A stretch of 64,000 nt of DNA from an uncultured Methanoregula sp. (GTDB taxonomy: Archaea; Halobacteriota; Methanomicrobia; Methanomicrobiales; Methanospirillaceae), in contig NZ_OY781872.1 of NCBI RefSeq assembly GCF_963677065.1, forward strand, positions 1 to 64,000, read 5' to 3'. The notes under the pieces were generated by a model that saw nothing but the letters and a program-made list of their open reading frames with translations, ran no database searches and was not told where the DNA came from. The translations under genes were made by a program, and so were the position numbers. Positions 58,501 to 64,000 of the stretch are shown piece after piece (within the stretch, counting starts at the first letter, position 1; each line of letters opens with the position of its first letter).

Positions 58501-58575
58501 AGGGGTCAGACCAACACAAACGGAAGTGTTTATTGATAGCCGAACTTAATAGTGTAATGTGTTGGTCTGACCCCT
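58501..58575. mobile_element. MITE-like element with perfect 18-bp inverted ends
   Basis: AGGGGTCAGACCAACACA (58501-58518) and TGTGTTGGTCTGACCCCT (58558-58575) are perfect inverted repeats around 39 bp. The element separates a zinc-ribbon fragment on its left from an Rhs reading frame that starts abruptly on its right. Confidence 0.6.
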
Positions 58576-58576
58576 A

Positions 58577-61500
58577 GACGAACTGCATGAGGGCTGCTAC
58601 CACAAATTCAATCAGGAATTCGATGCCGCCGAGGAGCGCTATTTGTCGCTGCTCCGCAAATATCCCAACGAGTCGGGCATGTGGCACAAAGTCCTGCATT
58701 ACCTGCCGCATCTGTACTTCGAAACCGGGCGTTACCAGACGGCCTTGGATGCCCTGGACAAGTTCCAGGAGCTTTCCCTCGCCTGGACGGAAGACCAATT
58801 CGCCGAGAACTACCGCCGGCTTTTCTGGAGCGCCTGGCAAGGGGACCGGCTGGAGCGCCTTTGTGGTACGAAAGCCTTGGCCTTGGTCTTGGCGGCGCAA
58901 CAGGGCCAGCTGCTCAACCAGCCCCTGGATGCCGTCTATGCCCGCCACGCCTGGGCCGGCCAAAAGGCCAAGAATCCCGACGGCTATTCCCTGCAGGAGC
59001 TGGCCGACTTGGCGGGCGGTTCGGCGGTCGAGATGAGCCTCGCGGAACTCCGCGCCGCCGCCACCGCGGACGCACCCGTTTTGGTCTATCTCTCTCCCCC
59101 GGCGCCGCCGCAATGCTTTTCGGTCTGGGAACGCCAGGCCAAAAACGCCCCCGCCCCGTTGACGGGCCATTTCCTGGCGGTAATCCAGGTGGCGGACAAT
59201 TATGTCGATGTCTTGGACCCCAGCGGGGGCCGCGGCCGCTGGCCGTTGGGCCGGTTTCTCTATCGGTGGTCGGGCAAGGGCCTGCAAATGCCGGGACAAA
59301 CCATCGGCCAGGGCCGCCCGTTGCCCCCGGGAGCCGTCGGGCAATTGCGGGGCGGTTGTTGCGGCTCGCCGCCGCGGGATCCTTCCGATGATCCCGGCCG
59401 CCAAGCCGACGCCAACGGCATCGCCAACGCCGCCGGCGGTTGTATCACCTGTACGACGTGTCCGACGCGCCAGGCGCCCTTATACCGGTTCGGCTTGGCT
59501 TCCGCCGATTTCGTGCTCCAGGACAGCCCCATGTGGTTGCCCCCGGCCAAGGGCCCCGCCATGGCCATCGAACTCGCTTATCACCGGGTGGCCACCAGTC
59601 GCATGGCCCAGTACAGCAATGTCAACTACAATTCCTTTGGCAACAAATGGACGATGAATTACTCCTGTTACCTCACCGTCGCCCCCGGGAACTTGGTGGA
59701 AATCATCCTGCCCGGCGGCCGCGTGGAGGCCTTTGTGTACACCAACAGCGTCTGTACCGCCGCGGATCCCTGGAATGAAAACACCTTGGTCAAGACCGCC
59801 GACAACGCCTTTTTCCGGCTGACCTTCAAAAACACCCGGGAAACCTGGGTCTTCAACGCCAACACGAACCCGGGGCAGCGCTTGGAACGGATTGAGGACC
59901 GCTACGGCCTGACCGTGACCCTGAATTATGACGCTTCCGGACGCCTCGCCTATGTCACCGACCCCAGCGGACGCTTCTTCCATTGCTTCTACAACGCGGA
60001 CGGTTTCGTGACCCGCATTGAAGATAGTCAGGGCCGGCATTGCGATTTCGGTTATCTCAACAGCAATTTGGTCTCCCTAACGGATATGGGCGGCTTGACC
60101 ACGGCCATCGAATACGACGCCAATTGTTGGGTCACCCGACTCACCTACCCCAATAACTCGGTCTACGACATCGCCCACCAACGCACCAATCTGTATTGGG
60201 ATCAGAATACGCAAACGTATTACACCCAGCCCCACCGGATGCGCGTGACGGATAATCTCCAACAGATGAACGAGTATTTCTTCCACGCCTTCGACGACAT
60301 GGGGCCGGTCACCGTCACCGACAAGACCGGCAACCGCTGGTTGTATGGGATCACCAACAGCACCACCAACCCGCGGATCTATGCCGACGTCGTCGATGCC
60401 ACCGTGCCCGGGTTCGAGGTCGATGGCAACCAATGGGAATTCCGCGCCTATGACGTGAACCTGAACTTGGTCCAACGCGACTTGGCCACCAGTCCCGCCG
60501 CCAACCCGGTGCAAATAGGTTTTAACGACTTGTGGGGGGATTTTCGCCATGACCAGATCCGCATGACTTACCAATACGACACCCGCCACAACCTGACTCA
60601 AGCCCGGGTTTATGACAACACGACGCAACTGGGCGCCTGGAATTACGGCTATGACACCCGCGATAACCTCACCTCCACGCAAAACCCGCTGAACCAGACC
60701 ACCCAGTTCGGTTACGACACCCACGACCGGCTCACCTCTGTCCAGAACGCCTTGAATCAGACCACGACCCTGGCTTACGACGGCCAGGGCAATCTGACGC
60801 AGCTCACCGATCCCCTCAATCATTGGGTGCAATGGGTCTACAACGCCAACGGCTTCAACACCGAGGTCCGTTATCAAAACGGTCTGGTGCTTTACCAAAC
60901 CCCGGATGCCCTCGGCCGGGTCAGTATCGCGCGCAACGGCGCCACCGGCCTCCTCCTGCAATATGCGTATGATAATCTGGACCGCGTCACCCAGGTCCTC
61001 TTTCCCGACATGACCGCCTTTCAGATGAACTACGCGTGTTGCGGCCTGGAAAGCGCCACCGACCGCCTCGGGCGGACCACGGTCTATGGTCATGATGCCT
61101 TGGGGCGCGTCAACCAGGTGACCGACGCGCTCAGCCGCGCGGTCAACTTCGAGTACAACGGCGGCAACCAGATCACCAAACTCACCACCCACGTCGGCAC
61201 GACGGCGCGCGAGAAACGATTCCAATATGAATCCGAGCACGGCACCAGCCGCCTCAAACACATCCTGTCGCCCCTGAACAAGCCGTTGGATTTCACCTAC
61301 ACGTTCCGGGGCAACCTGCAGACCATGGTCAACACCTACGGCACGGTTCAATATGGTTATGATAACCTGCAACGGCTCACTTCGGCCACCTTCCCCAATG
61401 GCGGCATCACCGTCAGTTATTGGGATGTCCTGGGCAACGTGAACACGGCCGCCCGCACCACCACCGACGGCCAGAATTGCTCCTACACCTACGACCAATA

Positions 61501-63460
61501 CGACGCCCTCAACCGCGTCACCCACCTCAACGCGTCCCTGGCCGTCCCCGGTTTTGCCAACGTCAGCTACGGATTGGGCTATGTCTACGACGCCGCCGGT
61601 AATGTAACCCAGCGGACGTTAACGGGCCTTGCCACCACGATCACCGCCACGTATGGTTATGACACCATGGACCGCTTGACCAGCGTCAGCGAAAGCGCCG
61701 GTGGCGCCCTCACCGCCACCGCCGGCTACCAGTATGATAGCGCCGGAAGGCTCTGGTTGACCGGCTACGGCAACGCGGACCAGGTCGAGCGCCTCTACGA
61801 CGCCGAGTCGCGCCTGCGCAACCTGACGGTCCGGAACGGCGCCACGACGGTGAAAACCCTCGTTTACGTCCCCGATGCCATGGGGAACCTGCAATCCATT
61901 ACCGCCGACGGGGCGCAGACCGCTTACGCCTACGACGCCGGCTACCAGCTGATCCGGGAGGTCCTGCCCAACGGCGGCGACGTCAACGAATGGGATTACG
62001 ATGGCGCCGGGAACCTGGTCACCGCCCGCCGTCCGGGCGTTTCGACCGGTTACCTCGTCAACAACGATGACGAACTAACCGAGGCCAGCGGCGCCACCAC
62101 CGTCACCGGCCAGGTGACGGGTGGCCCGAACAACAACAAATGGTACAATTCGTGGGCCGAATGCCGGGGCGTGCGGGCGCGAGTAAGTACGGTGAACGGC
62201 AGTTTCACCCTGGCCGGGGTCCCGGTGTACGCCGGAGCCAACGACCTCCAGGTCACGGTCACCGACGCGTCGGGCAACCAGACCACTCAAACCCGTAACG
62301 TCACCAACACTTTGAGTTATGCCGCGGTTTACGACGGCAACGGGAACCTCACGTCCCGCGCCAACGCCCAAGGCTCCAGGGTGTACACCTGGAACGCGCT
62401 CAACCAACTGGTGAGCGCGAGCCTCGGCGGCGCCACAGTCCTCCAGAACTGGTACGACGCTTACGGCCGCCGCATCGCCAAGCAAGAGGTGATCGGCGGC
62501 GCCACCAACAAATGGTATTACGTCTACGACGGCTGGGCGGTGATCGCCGTGTTGGACGGCAGCAACGGCGCCCTGCTCGAAAGTTACACCCGCGGCATAG
62601 GCCTCGCCGGCGATGTCGGCACGCTCATTGCCGCCCGCCACCACGCCGGCACCTACAACAACCAAGTCATTTACCTGCACTCGAATCATCGCGGAGACGT
62701 CATCCTCGCCCGCAGCGGCGCCACCACCATCGGCGCCTGCGACTACGCCCCCTACGGCGCCCTCCGGAGCACCAGCGGCGCGTACGATTCCCGGTTCAAA
62801 TTCTCCTCCAAAGAACGCGACGCTTCCGCCGATATCTACTACTTCGGTTACCGCTTCTACGACCCCAACCTGCAACGGTGGCTAAATAAAGATCCTATCG
62901 GGGAGGCGGGGGGAATCAACCTCTATGGTTTTTGTGGGAATGACCCCGTTAACGTAGTGGACCCGCTGGGGCTTTTTACAGCCGTTGCTATAGGGTTGCC
63001 CACATCAGATAATCCGTTCGGACACGCGGCTATTGCAACTACCGGAAATGGAGTGGTCAGCTTTGGCACAGGAACCACATATGGTTCCAGCTTTACCGAT
63101 TACGTTAATAAGCAATCTACGTACCGTAGCAGTCGGATATACATTATTGACACCACTCCTGAGCAAGAAAACGCAATAAATAACTACCTCAAAACGCAGA
63201 AAGGGAAACCGATAAATACTTTTCCTGACAACTGTGCATATCGCACCTCCTCAGCGTTATCGGCTGCTGGATTTGATTTGACCGTACCAGCTCCTGCTGC
63301 ACCATCAGTTGGTATTCCGATTCAGTCCCCCATAAACGGCAGTTTGCCTTTATCCCTTAGCTCTGCGCTGAATCTTAATCCAAATGCTTTGCAGATATCA
63401 ATTCCTCAGGGGACGACGCTGCCAGGGAATTTCTTGAAGGGATTTAATCCAAAGCCATGA
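58577..63460 (+). CDS. Rhs/YD-repeat polymorphic toxin, copy 2, 5' end cut at the MITE-like element
   Basis: The frame is open from 58571, right after the element's TGA. Coding homology (DELHEGCYHKFNQEFDAAEERYLSLLRKYP) starts at 58577, so part of the N-terminus may be lost. TTG 58643 or ATG 58679 could start translation. An N-terminal helical and papain-like-looking region (PDGYSLQELADLAGG, LTGHFLAVIQVADNYVDVLDPSGG) precedes a Cys-rich CITCTTCPT and the YD-repeat shell (about 60000-62880), ending LQRWLNKDPIGEAGGINLYGFCGNDPVNVVDPLG. The tip (about 62960-63460) has GHAAIATTGNGVVSFG and PDNCAYRTSSALSAAGF, a His-then-Cys order suggesting a permuted NlpC/papain-like peptidase or amidase toxin. Confidence 0.8.
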   Translation, partial: DELHEGCYHKFNQEFDAAEERYLSLLRKYPNESGMWHKVLHYLPHLYFETGRYQTALDALDKFQELSLAWTEDQFAENYRRLFWSAWQGDRLERLCGTKALALVLAAQQGQLLNQPLDAVYARHAWAGQKAKNPDGYSLQELADLAGGSAVEMSLAELRAAATADAPVLVYLSPPAPPQCFSVWERQAKNAPAPLTGHFLAVIQVADNYVDVLDPSGGRGRWPLGRFLYRWSGKGLQMPGQTIGQGRPLPPGAVGQLRGGCCGSPPRDPSDDPGRQADANGIANAAGGCITCTTCPTRQAPLYRFGLASADFVLQDSPMWLPPAKGPAMAIELAYHRVATSRMAQYSNVNYNSFGNKWTMNYSCYLTVAPGNLVEIILPGGRVEAFVYTNSVCTAADPWNENTLVKTADNAFFRLTFKNTRETWVFNANTNPGQRLERIEDRYGLTVTLNYDASGRLAYVTDPSGRFFHCFYNADGFVTRIEDSQGRHCDFGYLNSNLVSLTDMGGLTTAIEYDANCWVTRLTYPNNSVYDIAHQRTNLYWDQNTQTYYTQPHRMRVTDNLQQMNEYFFHAFDDMGPVTVTDKTGNRWLYGITNSTTNPRIYADVVDATVPGFEVDGNQWEFRAYDVNLNLVQRDLATSPAANPVQIGFNDLWGDFRHDQIRMTYQYDTRHNLTQARVYDNTTQLGAWNYGYDTRDNLTSTQNPLNQTTQFGYDTHDRLTSVQNALNQTTTLAYDGQGNLTQLTDPLNHWVQWVYNANGFNTEVRYQNGLVLYQTPDALGRVSIARNGATGLLLQYAYDNLDRVTQVLFPDMTAFQMNYACCGLESATDRLGRTTVYGHDALGRVNQVTDALSRAVNFEYNGGNQITKLTTHVGTTAREKRFQYESEHGTSRLKHILSPLNKPLDFTYTFRGNLQTMVNTYGTVQYGYDNLQRLTSATFPNGGITVSYWDVLGNVNTAARTTTDGQNCSYTYDQYDALNRVTHLNASLAVPGFANVSYGLGYVYDAAGNVTQRTLTGLATTITATYGYDTMDRLTSVSESAGGALTATAGYQYDSAGRLWLTGYGNADQVERLYDAESRLRNLTVRNGATTVKTLVYVPDAMGNLQSITADGAQTAYAYDAGYQLIREVLPNGGDVNEWDYDGAGNLVTARRPGVSTGYLVNNDDELTEASGATTVTGQVTGGPNNNKWYNSWAECRGVRARVSTVNGSFTLAGVPVYAGANDLQVTVTDASGNQTTQTRNVTNTLSYAAVYDGNGNLTSRANAQGSRVYTWNALNQLVSASLGGATVLQNWYDAYGRRIAKQEVIGGATNKWYYVYDGWAVIAVLDGSNGALLESYTRGIGLAGDVGTLIAARHHAGTYNNQVIYLHSNHRGDVILARSGATTIGACDYAPYGALRSTSGAYDSRFKFSSKERDASADIYYFGYRFYDPNLQRWLNKDPIGEAGGINLYGFCGNDPVNVVDPLGLFTAVAIGLPTSDNPFGHAAIATTGNGVVSFGTGTTYGSSFTDYVNKQSTYRSSRIYIIDTTPEQENAINNYLKTQKGKPINTFPDNCAYRTSSALSAAGFDLTVPAPAAPSVGIPIQSPINGSLPLSLSSALNLNPNALQISIPQGTTLPGNFLKGFNPKP

Positions 63461-63870
63461 AGTATCGACCTTACATTACTCTTGTAGTTATTCTCTCCAT
63501 CGGGTTTTGTACCTTTTGGGTTTATCGTAGCTTGTTTGCAGGAGAGGAGCTTGTTTCAAAGGTTGAGTGGTCGGTTGTTCAGGCCGTGCAATATCAACAC
63601 AGGGACGAAACCAGTGATCGAGTCCGTATTGTGAAAATGGACGGGTATTCCCTTGTTGGAATTCCAGTTCATGACGCACGAAAGGAAATATGGATAATGC
63701 TGAATACTCGAAACTCACCGTATTACAAGCAACTTCCAAAAGGAAACTACACATTATCCGCAAATGATCTCAAAACGATATTAGCATCCGGTGTGGTGGT
63801 TTCGACCGTGGCAAACTGTCTTGAATCCCATGTTAACGACTTGAATCAGGCAGACGCCCGTAGCAGGTGA
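63457..63870 (+). CDS. Small membrane-anchored protein, candidate immunity to Rhs tip 2
   Basis: A 137-residue protein whose ATG overlaps the Rhs stop (ATGA), so it is translationally coupled. One N-terminal membrane helix (ITLVVILSIGFCTFWVY) anchors a roughly 110-residue extracytoplasmic domain (VEWSVVQAVQYQHRDETSDRVRIVKMDGYSLVGIPVHD...). This topology suits protection against a toxin acting in the periplasm, consistent with the peptidase-like tip upstream. AT-richer than the Rhs core. No family recognised. Confidence 0.6.
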   Translation: MKYRPYITLVVILSIGFCTFWVYRSLFAGEELVSKVEWSVVQAVQYQHRDETSDRVRIVKMDGYSLVGIPVHDARKEIWIMLNTRNSPYYKQLPKGNYTLSANDLKTILASGVVVSTVANCLESHVNDLNQADARSR

Positions 63871-63936
63871 GCCCAGGTCATGGTGAGCAAGCAGGAGCTA
63901 TTTGGAGCAGCTCTATAGGTGCGCCCACCCCCTTTG

Positions 63937-63995
63937 CCGAGACTGGCGGGTTGGATTCCCCTTAAAAGACGACGCCTCCAACCCGCCAGACTCGG
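63937..63995. repeat. 19-bp imperfect inverted repeat at the window edge
   Basis: CCGAGACTGGCGGGTTGGA (63937-63955) and TCCAACCCGCCAGACTCGG (63977-63995) pair with a single mismatch around a 21-nt loop. It could be a terminator-like hairpin for the Rhs-immunity operon (no T-run visible within the window) or a dispersed palindrome. Confidence 0.5.
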
Positions 63996-64000
63996 CTTCG

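Noticed and set aside
54119-61525. Long minus-strand ORFs (482-585 aa) opposite the Rhs genes
   Set aside because: Shadow frames of the GC-rich YD-repeat cores. The same shadow occurs in both copies and shows no domain.

Overview
The window looks like a chromosomal contig from a GC-rich Gram-negative of the Verrucomicrobiota (Pedosphaera/Limisphaera-like). The evidence is the genes themselves: a secreted lamin-tail-domain protein, a type II pseudopilin with the [16 protein letters not shown] leader, an exported DegT-family protein, AlgI/AlgX-type acylation genes, giant YD-repeat (Rhs) proteins, and an unusually heavy load of dispersed and tandem intergenic repeats. No rRNA or tRNA was recognised. 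The taxonomic call is inference.

Layout. 1-5 kb: a secreted LTD protein (-), then a histidine kinase, a response regulator, a Ser/Thr kinase-like protein, a pseudopilin and a small conserved-looking ORF (+). 5-12.4 kb: a defence and repeat region with a triplicated repeat cassette, an antitoxin whose VapC partner is cut off by that cassette, an AbiEi/AbiEii pair, and an orphan 14-repeat CRISPR array lying between two direct copies of a roughly 0.55-0.74 kb segment. 12.4-27.4 kb: a complete type I-C CRISPR-Cas locus. Its operon cas3-cas5-cas8c-cas7-cas4-cas1-cas2 and an 80-repeat array all read on the minus strand. Just upstream of the cas promoter, divergently oriented, is a short unit with a CRISPR-repeat-like 3' end (GGCGCGGATTGAAAC), a pseudo-spacer and a terminator. 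The pseudo-spacer matches the start of the cas transcript, with mismatches at positions 1, 6, 12 and 18 over the first 18. This is a candidate crRNA-like autorepressor of the cas operon and is the most interesting object in the window.

27.4-38 kb: repeat-rich DNA, a large ORF built partly from in-frame copies of dispersed repeats, a methyl-accepting chemotaxis protein next to a periplasmic solute-binding protein, and a ceramidase-like/DegT pair. 38-44 kb: a phosphate module, phoU (fused to an LMW-phosphatase-like domain that lacks its catalytic Cys), pstS, pstC, pstA and two tandem pstB paralogues whose motif losses are complementary. 44-49 kb: SGNH hydrolase plus MBOAT (an exopolysaccharide O-acylation pair), an FGE-sulfatase-type lipoprotein and a frameshifted beta-propeller gene. 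49.2-54 kb: about 4.8 kb of repeats without a convincing gene. 54-64 kb: two Rhs genes with nearly identical cores but different C-terminal tips. Each is followed by a small AT-richer gene that may encode immunity, and each is cut at its 5' end next to a small inverted-repeat element.

Main themes are defence (type I-C, AbiE, orphan array, antitoxin remnant), phosphate uptake, surface polymer modification, interbacterial polymorphic toxins, and repeat families that have entered genes (cas4, the 29-31 kb ORF, vapC).
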